Part shown: positions 55,405 to 64,000 of the stretch, one piece after another | Layout: every line of letters begins with the position of its first letter | Numbering within the stretch: the stretch's first letter is position 1 | From: Pseudomonas syringae | GTDB lineage: Bacteria > Pseudomonadota > Gammaproteobacteria > Pseudomonadales > Pseudomonadaceae | Direction of reading: 5' to 3' | Assembly (NCBI RefSeq): GCF_001698815.1 | Contig: NZ_LGSI01000020.1 | Span: 195,483 to 259,482 of the forward strand | Length of the DNA stretch: 64,000 nucleotides | Position numbers and translations under genes: made by a program | The notes under the pieces: model-generated | What the model saw: only the letters and a program-made list of their open reading frames with translations | What the model was told of the DNA's origin: nothing | Databases searched by the model: none

Positions 55405-56460
55405 ATGAGCGCATACAAAATTGCAGCGGTTCCAGGTGACGGTATTGGCGTAGAGGTAATCGCTGCCGGTGTGGAAGTACTCAAGGCCCTTTCGAAAAAA
55501 TCCGGCTTTGATCTCGCGTTCAAAGACTTCGACTGGAATTCCGATAACTACCTGAAAAACGGCTACTACATTCCTGAAGGTGGCCTGGAAGAACTCAAGA
55601 CATTCGACGCCATCTTCTTCGGCGCGGTCGGTGCCTTGAACGTCCCTGATCATATTTCCCTCTGGGGCCTGCGGCTGCCGATTTGCCAGGGTTTTGATCA
55701 GTACGCCAACGTGCGGCCCGCCCGAGTGCTACCGGGTGTGAAAAGCCCGCTGCACAATGGCGACCAGATCGATTGGGTAGTGGTGCGTGAAAACTCCGAA
55801 GGTGAATACTCCGGCAATGGCGGTCGCGTCCACCGCGGCCTGCCGGAAGAGGTCGCGACCGAGGTGTCGATCTTCACCCGCACAGGGGTTGAGCGTATTC
55901 ATCGCTTTGCATTTGAATTGGCCCGCAGCCGGCCGCGTAAACATCTGACCATGGTCACCAAATCCAACGCGCAGCGTCATGGCATGGTGCTGTGGGACGA
56001 GATTTTCTACGAGGTCGCCAAGGACTTTCCGGACGTGAAAATCGACAAGGAACTGGTCGATGCCGTGACCACGCGCATGGTGCTCAAGCCATCGACCCTG
56101 GACGTGATCGTCGCCACGAATCTGCACGCCGACATATTGTCCGACCTTGCGGCCGCGTTGTCGGGCAGCCTGGGCATCGCACCCACCGCCAACCTAAACC
56201 CGTCACGCCAATTCCCGTCGATGTTCGAGCCGATTCACGGCTCAGCCTTCGACATCACCGGCAAAGGCGTCGCCAACCCCATTGCGACGTTCTGGACCGC
56301 TGCCATGATGCTTGAGCACCTTGGTGAGCCCGCCGCGGCCAAGCATTTGATGTCGGCTATCGAAGCGGTGACTGAAAGCGGTTTGCACACGCCCGATCTT
56401 GGCGGCACTGCGACCACGCGTGAGATTACCGACGCGGTCATCGCGCTGATCAACCGCTGA
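55405..56460 (+). CDS. tartrate dehydrogenase / D-malate dehydrogenase (decarboxylating)
   Basis: A 351-aa beta-decarboxylating dehydrogenase of the TtuC/DmlA type, oxidising D-malate or tartrate with NAD. Key sites are the GDGIGVEV start (near 12), the substrate loop [20 protein letters not shown], catalytic Lys in [14 protein letters not shown] region, and metal Asp residues in [20 protein letters not shown]. It is larger in specificity than isocitrate dehydrogenase and lacks LeuB's loop. AGGTACTGACG precedes the ATG. It is followed by dctA, a C4-dicarboxylate importer, making a compact uptake-and-oxidation unit under the LysR. Confidence 0.88.
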   Translation: MSAYKIAAVPGDGIGVEVIAAGVEVLKALSKKSGFDLAFKDFDWNSDNYLKNGYYIPEGGLEELKTFDAIFFGAVGALNVPDHISLWGLRLPICQGFDQYANVRPARVLPGVKSPLHNGDQIDWVVVRENSEGEYSGNGGRVHRGLPEEVATEVSIFTRTGVERIHRFAFELARSRPRKHLTMVTKSNAQRHGMVLWDEIFYEVAKDFPDVKIDKELVDAVTTRMVLKPSTLDVIVATNLHADILSDLAAALSGSLGIAPTANLNPSRQFPSMFEPIHGSAFDITGKGVANPIATFWTAAMMLEHLGEPAAAKHLMSAIEAVTESGLHTPDLGGTATTREITDAVIALINR

Positions 56461-56582
56461 GGCGAGCGCGACTGCATCTAGTTCTGCTGATTCAAACACT
56501 GCTGCGGCACTACGCCTGGGGGACGATCAACGATCCGGCCCCTGGGCATTTCCTGACAACAATAAAAAATCAGGGCCCCGTC

Positions 56583-57947
56583 ATGAAAAGAATTTTTGCA
56601 AAGCTCTACGTACAGGTTTTGCTGGCCGTCATCCTCGGCGCCATTATCGGCGTGTTGGTGCCGGAGACCGGCACCGCACTCAAGCCGTTGGGCGACGCCT
56701 TCATCAAACTGATCAAAATGCTTCTGGCGCCGGTGATTTTCCTCACCGTGGTCACCGGCATCGCCAAGATGGAAAGCATGAAAGAGTTGGGGCGTGTCGG
56801 CTTTCGCGCGCTGATATATTTCGAAGTGGTGTCGACGCTGGCGTTAGTGGTCGGGCTGGTGGTCGTGAACGTGTTCAAGCCAGGTGTTGGCATGAACGTC
56901 GACATCGCAAGTCTCGATACCTCCAGCCTTGCGACTTACACCACCGCAGCCAAGCACGCATCGTTCATGGACTTCATCATGAACATCATTCCCGACACCA
57001 TTGTGGACGCCTTCGCTAAGGGCAACGTGCTGCAAATCCTGCTGTTTTCGATCTTGCTTGGCGTTGCGCTGGCCCAGGTCGGGCCGCGGGGAAAAGTCTT
57101 TGTCGACACGCTGGACAGTCTCATGCAGGGCATGTTCAGGATCGTCAACATGGTGATGCGCCTGGCCCCGATTGGTGCCTTTGGTGCGATTGCGTTCACC
57201 ATCGGCAAGTATGGTTTTGGCTCACTGTTCTCCCTCGGCAAACTGATGGCCTGCGTCTACCTCACCTGCGCGGTGTTCGTGGTTTTCGTCCTGGGGCCAA
57301 TCTGCCGTTACAGCGGTTTCAGCTTGTGGAAATTCTTGCGCTTCATCAAGGAAGAACTGTTTACGGTGCTGGGCACCAGTTCGTCCGAATCGGTGCTGCC
57401 GCAGATGATCTCGAAGATGGAAAAAGCCGGTGTCTCCAAGCCGGTTGCCGGGATGATTATTCCCTCCGGTTTGACCTTCAATCCGGACGGCCAAGCCATC
57501 TACTACACCATCGCCGCGATTTTCATTGCCCAGGCAACCAATACACCCTTGACCCTCACGGATCAATTGATCGTGCTGGCCGTGCTGATGTTCACCTCAA
57601 AAGGCTCGGCGGGCGTGACGGGGTCGGGTTTCATCATTCTCGCTGCCACGCTGGCGTCTTTGGGGACGATCCCCGTGGCCGGGATGGTGTTACTGCTGGG
57701 TGTGGACCGATTCATGTCGGAAGCCCGCGCCATCACCAACACCATCGGTAACGGCGTCGGTACGATGGCTATTGCCAAATGGGTAGGTGCCCTGGATAAA
57801 GACAAGATGAACCGCGCGCTGAACGGTGAGCCTGAACCTGCCGAAGGCACTGTAGCTGTCCCTGACACTGCCGGGGCATCCTATGCCGCAACCACAGAAA
57901 TAGTGGGGCCGGTGTCCGGTTTGAAGGTTTCGGCCAGCCGCGCTTGA
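56583..57947 (+). CDS. dctA: C4-dicarboxylate/cation symporter
   Basis: A 454-aa DAACS family transporter. Features: [20 protein letters not shown] near the N-terminus, the serine-rich reentrant loop [20 protein letters not shown], and [20 protein letters not shown]. It imports succinate, malate or related acids with protons or sodium. Directly downstream of the D-malate/tartrate dehydrogenase. A terminator hairpin follows. Confidence 0.92.
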   Translation: MKRIFAKLYVQVLLAVILGAIIGVLVPETGTALKPLGDAFIKLIKMLLAPVIFLTVVTGIAKMESMKELGRVGFRALIYFEVVSTLALVVGLVVVNVFKPGVGMNVDIASLDTSSLATYTTAAKHASFMDFIMNIIPDTIVDAFAKGNVLQILLFSILLGVALAQVGPRGKVFVDTLDSLMQGMFRIVNMVMRLAPIGAFGAIAFTIGKYGFGSLFSLGKLMACVYLTCAVFVVFVLGPICRYSGFSLWKFLRFIKEELFTVLGTSSSESVLPQMISKMEKAGVSKPVAGMIIPSGLTFNPDGQAIYYTIAAIFIAQATNTPLTLTDQLIVLAVLMFTSKGSAGVTGSGFIILAATLASLGTIPVAGMVLLLGVDRFMSEARAITNTIGNGVGTMAIAKWVGALDKDKMNRALNGEPEPAEGTVAVPDTAGASYAATTEIVGPVSGLKVSASRA

Positions 57948-57963
57948 AAAAGCCATCACAATT

Positions 57964-57997
57964 GGCCGTAGGCGTTATCTTGAGCTGACGGCCTTTT
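57964..57997 (+). terminator. Rho-independent terminator of dctA
   Basis: GGCCGT (57964-57969) pairs with ACGGCC (57988-57993), followed by TTTT. It begins 17 bp after the dctA stop. Confidence 0.65.
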
Positions 57998-58063
57998 CGT
58001 GCGGGCTAAACACCGTGCGAACCAGCGGATCGAGTGTCCCGCGCGTCCTTGCGCGGAGGCAAC

Positions 58064-60238
58064 CTAGAAGCTGTATCTGGCGGTCAACATCAGGTTACGG
58101 GGGTTGCCATAGCTGTCGCCGCCATAGCTTACGGAGTTGGCGATGGCCGAGTAGTACTTGCGGTCGAAGATGTTGTTGGCATTGAGCTGCAGGTCCACGT
58201 GCTGATTGACCCGATAGCCGGCCATCAGGTCGGTGATGGCGTACGCGCCCTGTTCCAGACGATGACTGCTGCCGTCGGCCAGGTCGATGTCGTTGTACAA
58301 GCGGCTCTGCCAGTTGATATTGCCACCAACGCGCAGGTCTTTCAGCGGACCCTGGAAGCGGTAGGTGCTGGACAGCTTGAACATGTGCTCCGGTATGTCG
58401 GTGTCGAAGCGCTGGTTCACTTTCTCGGGGTTGGCGTCATCCTTGGTGGTGTGCGCGCGAGCGTAGGTGTAGCCACCGCCAATCTGCCAGTTCTCGGTCA
58501 GCGCGCCTTGTAGCTCGATGTCGACGCCCTGGCTGCGGATCTCGCCTGAGGCCTCATAGCAGCTTTCTTGCGGGCAGTTCGGTACGAACACCTGCACCGC
58601 GCGGTTTTCCTGGTCGACGCGGAACACCGCCAGACTTGCATTCAGCGCACCGTCGAAGTATTCGCCCTTGATGCCGATTTCATAGTTCTTGCCCACGATT
58701 GGCTTGACTGGGGTAGCGGAGGTGTTCTTCGCCGTCTGCGGGGTAAAGATGTCGCTATAGCTGACGTATACCGAATGATGATCGTCCAGCTCGTAGATCA
58801 AACCGGCGTAGCGGGTGACGTTGCGGGTGACCTTGTAGTCGCCGTCACCATCGCGGTTATCGTAGTCATACCAGTCCAGGCGCCCGCCGAGGATCAGTTT
58901 CAGTGGGTCGGCCAGGCTCAAGCGGGTCGTCATGTACACCCCATCCTGGGTGGTGACTTCGCGGCTGCTTCCGGAGTGGACGAAGTCGGGCTTGCCGGCA
59001 TTCAGCGGCCAGTTGAGGTCATATGGGCTGTAGTCGTGTGAGGTCATGTCGTAGATGCGCTTGCTGGCACCCACCACCAGTTCGTGGGTCCGCCCCAAGG
59101 CTTCGAACGGCCCACTGACAAAGGCGTCCAGACCCGCCTGATTTTCATCGTGGGCTGACTGGTAGACGGTCCGGGCCAGCGCGTTATTGACCCAGCGTGA
59201 CTGGTAGGAACCAGAGAACAGCGCATTCTGTTCGGAATAATTGGCGTTGACCTGCAGCTTCCAGTCGTTGGCCAGGCGCTGGCGGATCTCGGCGAATACC
59301 GTATTGATTTCCTGGTCCTTGTTTTCCCAGTCGGTACCGGGGTTGTACGAACGCGGCAGGTCCAGGTGATGACCATCGAGGCCGATCATCGAGGCCCCCC
59401 AGAAGTAGTTGGTCTTGTCCTTCTGGTGAGAGAAGCCCAGGGTCAGGGAAGTGTCTTCGCTCAGATCTGCTTCGGTGACGGCGTAGAACAGGCCGTGGTC
59501 CTCATTCACGCCATCAATGAAACTGTTTGCGTCGCGGTAGGATGTCACCACCCGGCCGCGCAACGTGCCGCTGTCGTTGAGCGGGCTGGAGGCATCGAGC
59601 TCGCCGCGATAATCGTCCCAGCTACCAGCGGCGCCGGTGAGGGTGACCTTCTGTTCGGCCAGCGGCCGCTTGCGTACCAGGTTGATGGCCGCTGAAGGGT
59701 TACCTGCACCCGTCACCAGCCCAGTGGCGCCGCGCACGATCTCGACCCGGTCGAACATCGCCAGGTTGGGCTGAGCGCCGACCGTCACGCCGTTGTAGCC
59801 GCTGGGGATGCCGTCGTACATGAGGTTGTCAATGTTGAAACCTCGCGCCGAGTAGGCCTGCCGGCCGGGGCCGTTGGAAAAGTCGAGGTACAATCCAGGC
59901 GTGGCCCGGACCACATCGTTGATGCTGGTCATGGCCTGGTCGTCCATGCGCTGACGGGTGATCACAGTGACGGCCTGGGGTGTTTCCCGCAGGGTCAGCG
60001 GCAGCTTGGTCGCCGTGGACATTGCACCCGTGGTGTAGGAATCGGTGCCTTCGGTGGTGCTGCCCAGTTGGGTATTGGTGATCGCGGTCGCGCCCAGTTC
60101 GACGGTAGTCGCCGTGGATTTCTCCTGCGCCTCGCTACTGTCATCGGCCAGGGCCGGCGTCAGTGTTGCCATACAGACGGCCATGGCCAAGAGATTGCGG
60201 GACGGACTGAAACAGCGCTGCGAGATAAGGCGCGACAT
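58064..60238 (-). CDS. TonB-dependent siderophore receptor
   Basis: A 724-aa outer-membrane receptor. It has a signal peptide (MSRLISQRCFSPSRNLLAMA, then VCMATLTPALA), a TonB-box/plug region (ETPQAVTVITRQRMDDQAMT, then VVRATPGLYLDFSNGPGRQA), and a beta-barrel ending in the C-terminal aromatic ...ARYSF, typical of TonB receptors. It imports a ferric siderophore, probably a ferrioxamine- or pyoverdine-type foreign siderophore; specificity cannot be read from sequence. AGGAAG precedes ATG 60238. A Fur box lies at 60280-60298. No siderophore synthesis genes are nearby. Confidence 0.9.
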   Translation of the reverse strand: MSRLISQRCFSPSRNLLAMAVCMATLTPALADDSSEAQEKSTATTVELGATAITNTQLGSTTEGTDSYTTGAMSTATKLPLTLRETPQAVTVITRQRMDDQAMTSINDVVRATPGLYLDFSNGPGRQAYSARGFNIDNLMYDGIPSGYNGVTVGAQPNLAMFDRVEIVRGATGLVTGAGNPSAAINLVRKRPLAEQKVTLTGAAGSWDDYRGELDASSPLNDSGTLRGRVVTSYRDANSFIDGVNEDHGLFYAVTEADLSEDTSLTLGFSHQKDKTNYFWGASMIGLDGHHLDLPRSYNPGTDWENKDQEINTVFAEIRQRLANDWKLQVNANYSEQNALFSGSYQSRWVNNALARTVYQSAHDENQAGLDAFVSGPFEALGRTHELVVGASKRIYDMTSHDYSPYDLNWPLNAGKPDFVHSGSSREVTTQDGVYMTTRLSLADPLKLILGGRLDWYDYDNRDGDGDYKVTRNVTRYAGLIYELDDHHSVYVSYSDIFTPQTAKNTSATPVKPIVGKNYEIGIKGEYFDGALNASLAVFRVDQENRAVQVFVPNCPQESCYEASGEIRSQGVDIELQGALTENWQIGGGYTYARAHTTKDDANPEKVNQRFDTDIPEHMFKLSSTYRFQGPLKDLRVGGNINWQSRLYNDIDLADGSSHRLEQGAYAITDLMAGYRVNQHVDLQLNANNIFDRKYYSAIANSVSYGGDSYGNPRNLMLTARYSF

Positions 60239-60542
60239 AAAAGCTTCCTGACTCATTAACGAAGAGATTTAATGCTTGTGATAATCATTCGTATTATTGT
60301 GTCAGGAATTGTTACAGCGACAAAGCGCTTAATGAACAAAAATTTAATCAGGTAGAGAGGTGCAGGGCGGCCATCCCTCGCAGGGTTTGTATCCCCACGT
60401 ATCCCTCCTGGCGTCAGCCAACTGCGCATACAAAACTCCGATCAGCCTGACATGTACCAGATACACCATTGCCCCGAAATGGTTAAACCGCACGAGCGGA
60501 ACCATATTCGGCACTTTCCAGTGCCCTGATCGGAGAAATTCA
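60239..60542. promoter_or_regulatory. control region between TonB receptor and cupin gene
   Basis: About 300 bp. It holds the Fur box (60280-60298) near the receptor. The remainder up to the cupin start, including 60360-60540, has no recognised site; a frame reaching back to 60360 is not considered real coding sequence. Confidence 0.45.
60280..60298 (-). promoter_or_regulatory. Fur box of the TonB receptor
   Basis: GATAATCATTCGTATTATT resembles the Fur consensus GATAATGATAATCATTATC with 19-bp length and matching ends. It lies about 42 bp before the receptor start codon, in the position for iron repression. Confidence 0.75.
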
Positions 60543-61019
60543 ATGGCTCGTTTTAACACCCGCAAAACTGTCGGCATGATGGGTGCTGCCTTGGTCGCCG
60601 CCGTGTCCCTCTCTGCATTTGCGGGGATGGCGCATGCTCAAGAGGTGAAGGCTAGCGCCGAAGTTGCACACGCAACGTCAGCAGCGAAAAGCTGGCAGAC
60701 AGGGCTTCATCGCACGGATCTGGTGAAGCGTGATCTGGGTGTTGCCGACCGCGAGGTTATCCAGGTTCGTGTCGACTTCGAACCGGGTGTTGCAGCGCCC
60801 AAGCATTCTCACCCAGGCGTGGAAGTGGCTTACGTCATCAGCGGCACCTTTGAGTATCAACTCGAAGGGCAACCGGCTGTGACGCTGAAATCGGGGGACT
60901 CCTTGTACATTCCGGAAGGTACGGCGCACATCGCGACGAACATTGGCAAGACTACCGGCTCGGAACTGGCGACCTACATCGTCAAGAAAGGCGAACCGCT
61001 GGTTAACCTGCAGAAATAG
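60543..61019 (+). CDS. exported cupin-domain protein
   Basis: A 158-aa protein with signal peptide (MARFNTRKTVGMMGAALVAA, then VSLSAFAGMAHAQ) and a cupin core with metal-type His residues: PKHSHPGVEVAYVISGTFEY and GDSLYIPEGTAHIATN. GGAG precedes ATG 60543; the upstream frame is non-coding. Periplasmic or secreted cupin of unknown reaction, possibly redox or sequestration. Divergent from the TonB receptor. Confidence 0.8.
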   Translation: MARFNTRKTVGMMGAALVAAVSLSAFAGMAHAQEVKASAEVAHATSAAKSWQTGLHRTDLVKRDLGVADREVIQVRVDFEPGVAAPKHSHPGVEVAYVISGTFEYQLEGQPAVTLKSGDSLYIPEGTAHIATNIGKTTGSELATYIVKKGEPLVNLQK

Positions 61020-61319
61020 GCCGCACCCGCTGGCGCCGAGTTTGGTTGGTTTTGTTGCTCTGCAGTGCCATCTTCATACGGATGTACCCGTTGCAAGCCA
61101 TCGGCCAAGGGTTCTGGCTGAACCCCCTTCAAACCTTGCCTGCATTTGAGCGCGATCACGTATCTGGTCTGTGTCCAGGAGCAGGTCTGATTCCAGCCCA
61201 TGTATCGGGAGCCTGTTCAGACACACTGTGATACACAGCCGATCATTGGATTCACTTTGGTTGGTTCCCTCGACGCAATCACCACCGCTCCCATGAACAT
61301 TGCCTTGAGCGCGCCAGCC
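61020..61319. other. intergenic, nothing recognised
   Basis: A 300-bp gap between the cupin gene and the convergent TetR gene. No gene, hairpin or repeat was identified with confidence. Confidence 0.4.
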
Positions 61320-61934
61320 TTAGTCAGCACTCTGTAAAGCGCCCCGGATCAGCGAAGCGAAAGCGTCTGTCACCTCATCCATGCCATGCCGCCCCCGTAC
61401 CAACGCGCCCGAAAGCGCTTCTCCCGCGCCGACCAGACCGGTACAGCGTCGCTCCAGTTCGGCCGCCGACAAGGCAGTGTGAGGTTTAAGCACGGTCACG
61501 AACATCTGCACGCAGTTATCCAGTAACTCCTGAAAAACTGCCGCCTTCTCGGTACTGCCTGCCAGGGCCGCGCCTACCGCATAGAATTCGTCGGTGCTGT
61601 CTGCCGCGCACTGAATGTAGGCGCTGGCCAGGACCAAGGCAGTCTCCTCCACACTCCGTGTGGTCCTGGACATTGCGTCACGGAAAGCGTTGACGCGCTC
61701 GGTATCAATCCATTTGTAGAGCTCGATCAACAGGCCCGATCGAGTGCCGAAATGATCGTAGACCACCGGTTTGGACACGCCTGCGCGGACGGCCAAATGG
61801 CCCAGGGTCAAGCGGTCCGCGTCCTCCTCGCGCACGATCAGTAATGCGGTATCCAGCAACTGACGCCGCCGATCGGCTTTCGAAAGCCGGCGCGTAGATG
61901 AATGAGTGGCGGGGTTCTCAATGTCTTCTTGCAC
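61320..61934 (-). CDS. TetR-family regulator
   Basis: A 204-aa TetR protein: helix-turn-helix RLTLGHLAVRAGVSKPVVYD, then HFGTRSGLLIELY (about 40-70). The start is a GTG at 61934, with GGAA about 8 bases ahead. It is divergent from a saccharopine-dehydrogenase-like gene. Two near-identical palindromes between them (61957-61975 and 62003-62017) are its probable operators. Ligand unknown. Confidence 0.85.
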   Translation of the reverse strand: MQEDIENPATHSSTRRLSKADRRRQLLDTALLIVREEDADRLTLGHLAVRAGVSKPVVYDHFGTRSGLLIELYKWIDTERVNAFRDAMSRTTRSVEETALVLASAYIQCAADSTDEFYAVGAALAGSTEKAAVFQELLDNCVQMFVTVLKPHTALSAAELERRCTGLVGAGEALSGALVRGRHGMDEVTDAFASLIRGALQSAD

Positions 61935-61956
61935 GTTATCGGTTCCAGAATAATAA

Positions 61957-61975
61957 AACCTACCAATGGTAGGTT
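61957..61975. promoter_or_regulatory. TetR operator 1
   Basis: AACCTACC-AAT-GGTAGGTT, a perfect 8-bp inverted repeat about 23 bp from the TetR start. Confidence 0.75.
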
Positions 61976-62002
61976 GCGAGGCGCGAGGCTCGTGCTAGTG
62001 TG

Positions 62003-62017
62003 CCTACCAATAGTAGG
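62003..62017. promoter_or_regulatory. TetR operator 2
   Basis: CCTAC-CAATA-GTAGG, an inverted repeat nearly identical to operator 1, about 32 bp before the start of the divergent dehydrogenase-like gene. Centres of the two sites are about 44 bp apart. Confidence 0.7.
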
Positions 62018-62048
62018 TTGTAGCCGGAAAAACCAAGGAGAACACACA

Positions 62049-63056
62049 ATGTCACTAAATCCTATCCTGTTAATGGGCGGTTCTGGCGCCATTGGCCAGC
62101 ACACTGCCCGGGCGTTGCGCGCAGCCCATCCCGACGTCCCACTGCTGATCGGCGGCCGCGACCTTGCCAAGGCTCAGCGGGCCGCAGAGCAAATGGGTGG
62201 AGCGCAGGGCGTGGTGATCGATCCCGCCGCAGACGACCTGGGCCTTGGCGATCGCCAGGTCAGCGGCGTCGTGGTCTTTTACATGGACCACGCCCTTGCC
62301 GGACTGCGTTACGCGCAAAAGCGCGGTGTACCGCACCTCAGCATCTCTTCTGGCGTTTTCGAGATCGCGCCGGAAATCGCGACCTACATGCACACCCCTG
62401 ACGCGGCGCCCATCGTCCTCGGTTACGAATGGATGGTAGGCGCGACGACCGTGTCGACGCTGAAGGTTGCCAGGGCATTCGGTCGGGTAAACAACATCAG
62501 CATCAACGCGCTGGTCGACGAGCAAGACACCGGAGGCCCGACTGTAGCCACTGATTTCGAGCACCTGAACAAAATGCTGCCCGCTGCGCTGACACGGCGC
62601 GCTGGTATGTACGTCTGGCGCGAAGGCGAGGATTCCAAGGTCAGCTTCCGCGCGGTGGACGGTACGGAAATCGAAGCCTCGGGCTTCTCGTCCATCGACG
62701 TCGTTGGTCTGGCGGCCGCGACGGGGGCGCCCAATGTCCAGTTCAACATGGCCATCGGGGTGAGCTCGACTCGCCGCCAGGGTAGGCCGATGTCGACCGA
62801 GATCATCATCGAACTCGCGGGCGAAGACCTGAGGGGTGAACCGCTGCGCACACGTCATGCCGTTGTCCACCCCGCGGGCGCTGCACCGCTGACCGGCCTC
62901 AGCGTGGCAATGATCCTGGAGCGACTGCTCGGGCTGGACGGTCAACCGCCAACCCCGCCAGGCCTCTACTTTCCTTATCAACTGTTGGACGCCGCCGCGT
63001 ATCTGAAGCGCCTGGAGCAAGAGGGTGGTGAGTTGCGCGAGTTGCAGGTGCAATGA
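62049..63056 (+). CDS. saccharopine-dehydrogenase-like NAD(P)-binding protein
   Basis: A 335-aa protein with a Rossmann start (ILLMGGSGAIGQHTARALRA) and the saccharopine-dehydrogenase-like fold; HLSISSGVFEIAPEIATYMH is characteristic. It is probably an NAD(P)-dependent reductase or lactonising enzyme of unknown substrate. AAGGAG lies 8 bases before ATG 62049; the frame opens earlier but without a better start. It is regulated by the divergent TetR through the paired operators. Confidence 0.75.
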   Translation: MSLNPILLMGGSGAIGQHTARALRAAHPDVPLLIGGRDLAKAQRAAEQMGGAQGVVIDPAADDLGLGDRQVSGVVVFYMDHALAGLRYAQKRGVPHLSISSGVFEIAPEIATYMHTPDAAPIVLGYEWMVGATTVSTLKVARAFGRVNNISINALVDEQDTGGPTVATDFEHLNKMLPAALTRRAGMYVWREGEDSKVSFRAVDGTEIEASGFSSIDVVGLAAATGAPNVQFNMAIGVSSTRRQGRPMSTEIIIELAGEDLRGEPLRTRHAVVHPAGAAPLTGLSVAMILERLLGLDGQPPTPPGLYFPYQLLDAAAYLKRLEQEGGELRELQVQ

Positions 63057-63123
63057 TGCTGCGAGGAATACGGCAATTGTACTCGCGGCGGTTGACCAAT
63101 CAGGAGGCTGGCGCTGAAAGGAC

Positions 63124-64000
63124 TCAGGCGTCCAAAGCCTCCTGTCGCAAAGCCTGTTTCAGTTGCCGAACAACGAAGGCTTCGACGGCGCCTTCACTGG
63201 CGCCCGGCTCAAAAGCAGCGCAACAAGCCGATGCGTCGCCGTCGCAGGCACGGTATACGGCAATGACACTGCCCGGCCCGCAGCCTGTGTGTCCGCATAG
63301 GGACAAGCCGCCGTCAATCAAACCTTGCATCACACCAAGGCCATATCCAGGGGTAATCCATGGGCGTCCGGGAATCGGGCCACCCAATGTTCGTGCTGTC
63401 TGCATTTCCTGGAGCAAACCCGTGGGGAGAAGGTCTGCGCAGAGCAGTCGATCCAGGAATAGCGCGGCTTGTGAAACCGGACCGATCAGCAAGCCGTGAT
63501 AGACCCAGGCGGGATCATAAGTCGATGTATTTCCCAGGAGGGTCTGTTGTAAGTCTGCTCGCGTCTTGGCGAAGCAAACGCTCGACAGGCCCAAAGGCGT
63601 CAGCGCACGTTGAGTGACCGCCTCTTCAAGCGTCAGATCAGTCAACCTTTCAATAAGCCTCCCAATGAGCAAGTAGCCCACATTGGAGTAGCGCCAACGG
63701 GTTCCGGGGCTGTATCGAAGCCGAGCACCATCAAGGCGTTGCATCATTTCACTTTCCGACCAGGCTGACTCATTGTCAGCAACGGCGGCGTGATACTCCG
63801 CCAGTTCGCCATAATCGCCGAGACCTGCCTCATGCCGCAGGAGCTGGCGCAACGTGAAAGGATGACCAGAAATCGGGCCGTCCAATCCGATACGCCCATC
63901 ACGCACCAGTGACAGGGCGGTCACGGCCAGGACTGTCTTGGTAAAGCTCCACCATGGCACCATCGGTTCTGATCGGTCAGTCGTGAGTGACTGACCATTT
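63124..64000 (-). CDS. serine beta-lactamase-family hydrolase (class C-like), cut by the window edge
   Basis: Runs from the stop at 63124 to beyond 64000 with no in-frame stop, so the N-terminus is missing. The serine-hydrolase motifs of the beta-lactamase/transpeptidase-like class are present: SFTK (the SxxK motif, in WSFTKTVLA), YSN in WRYSNVGYLL (the YxN motif), and HTG in CGHTGCGPGSV. Residue order and spacing fit class C beta-lactamase-like esterases/peptidases. Probably exported. Substrate unknown; not necessarily an antibiotic. Confidence 0.78.
   Translation of the reverse strand, partial: NGQSLTTDRSEPMVPWWSFTKTVLAVTALSLVRDGRIGLDGPISGHPFTLRQLLRHEAGLGDYGELAEYHAAVADNESAWSESEMMQRLDGARLRYSPGTRWRYSNVGYLLIGRLIERLTDLTLEEAVTQRALTPLGLSSVCFAKTRADLQQTLLGNTSTYDPAWVYHGLLIGPVSQAALFLDRLLCADLLPTGLLQEMQTARTLGGPIPGRPWITPGYGLGVMQGLIDGGLSLCGHTGCGPGSVIAVYRACDGDASACCAAFEPGASEGAVEAFVVRQLKQALRQEALDA

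Overview
The window looks like chromosomal DNA of a fluorescent-group Pseudomonas. The signs are a 24-bp inverted REP-type pair (7497-7578), the many LysR/TetR/GntR regulators each paired with a divergent or adjacent enzyme gene, a Fur-box-controlled TonB receptor, a DctA symporter and a carbon locus that feeds the Entner-Doudoroff pathway. This is inference from gene content; no rRNA, tRNA or marker gene is present to name the species. No CRISPR array was seen.

Region 1 (1-12.1 kb) is a hexonate/hexuronate catabolic locus. A rightward operon (kdgK, manD, an L-gulonate-dehydrogenase-like gene, an MFS transporter, uxuB, uxuA) faces a leftward operon (lgoD-like, uxaA, a FadR/UxuR-type regulator). 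A REP hairpin separates them and a DeoR regulator lies beyond. Both arms end in 2-keto-3-deoxygluconate, which KdgK phosphorylates. Two KdgR-like palindromes precede kdgK and two UxuR-like palindromes precede lgoD. No uronate isomerase is visible, so oxidation of L-hexonates is a plausible entry route.

Region 2 (12.3-25.6 kb) is mixed accessory metabolism: a glyoxalase-fold protein, a leftward group (amidase, DCC-family protein, LysE exporter, DUF1989 protein), a broken DUF262 gene, a secreted endonuclease I, a TetR/quinone-oxidoreductase divergent pair with a clear palindromic operator, a two-helix ion channel, a sensory diguanylate cyclase, and a LysR/isochorismatase pair.

Region 3 (25.7-31 kb) and region 5 (41-46 kb) are two islands with strikingly similar content. 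Each holds two NTF2-like (SnoaL-type) proteins, a dinucleotide-binding reductase, an SDR-type enzyme and a divergent HxlR-type regulator (intact in the first, broken in the second). Each is bordered by small inverted-repeat elements or insertion-sequence ends. Next to the first island, the N-terminus of an IS1182-type transposase is joined in frame to a complete GGDEF-EAL protein (29265-30860). This is the most unusual gene in the window.

Region 4 (31-41 kb) holds fragments of a molybdenum hydroxylase gene and an alpha/beta hydrolase fused by a deletion, an intact XdhC, an AraC regulator, two unrecognised genes in an A/T-rich stretch, and a TetR-adaptor-RND efflux operon.

Region 6 (46-64 kb) is ordinary accessory Pseudomonas content: a Tat-exported aldo/keto reductase with LysR, MsrA, a class II aldolase and HAD hydrolase pair, a tartrate/D-malate dehydrogenase with DctA and LysR, a Fur-regulated TonB receptor, an exported cupin, a TetR-controlled saccharopine-dehydrogenase-like enzyme with paired operators, and a serine hydrolase cut by the window edge.
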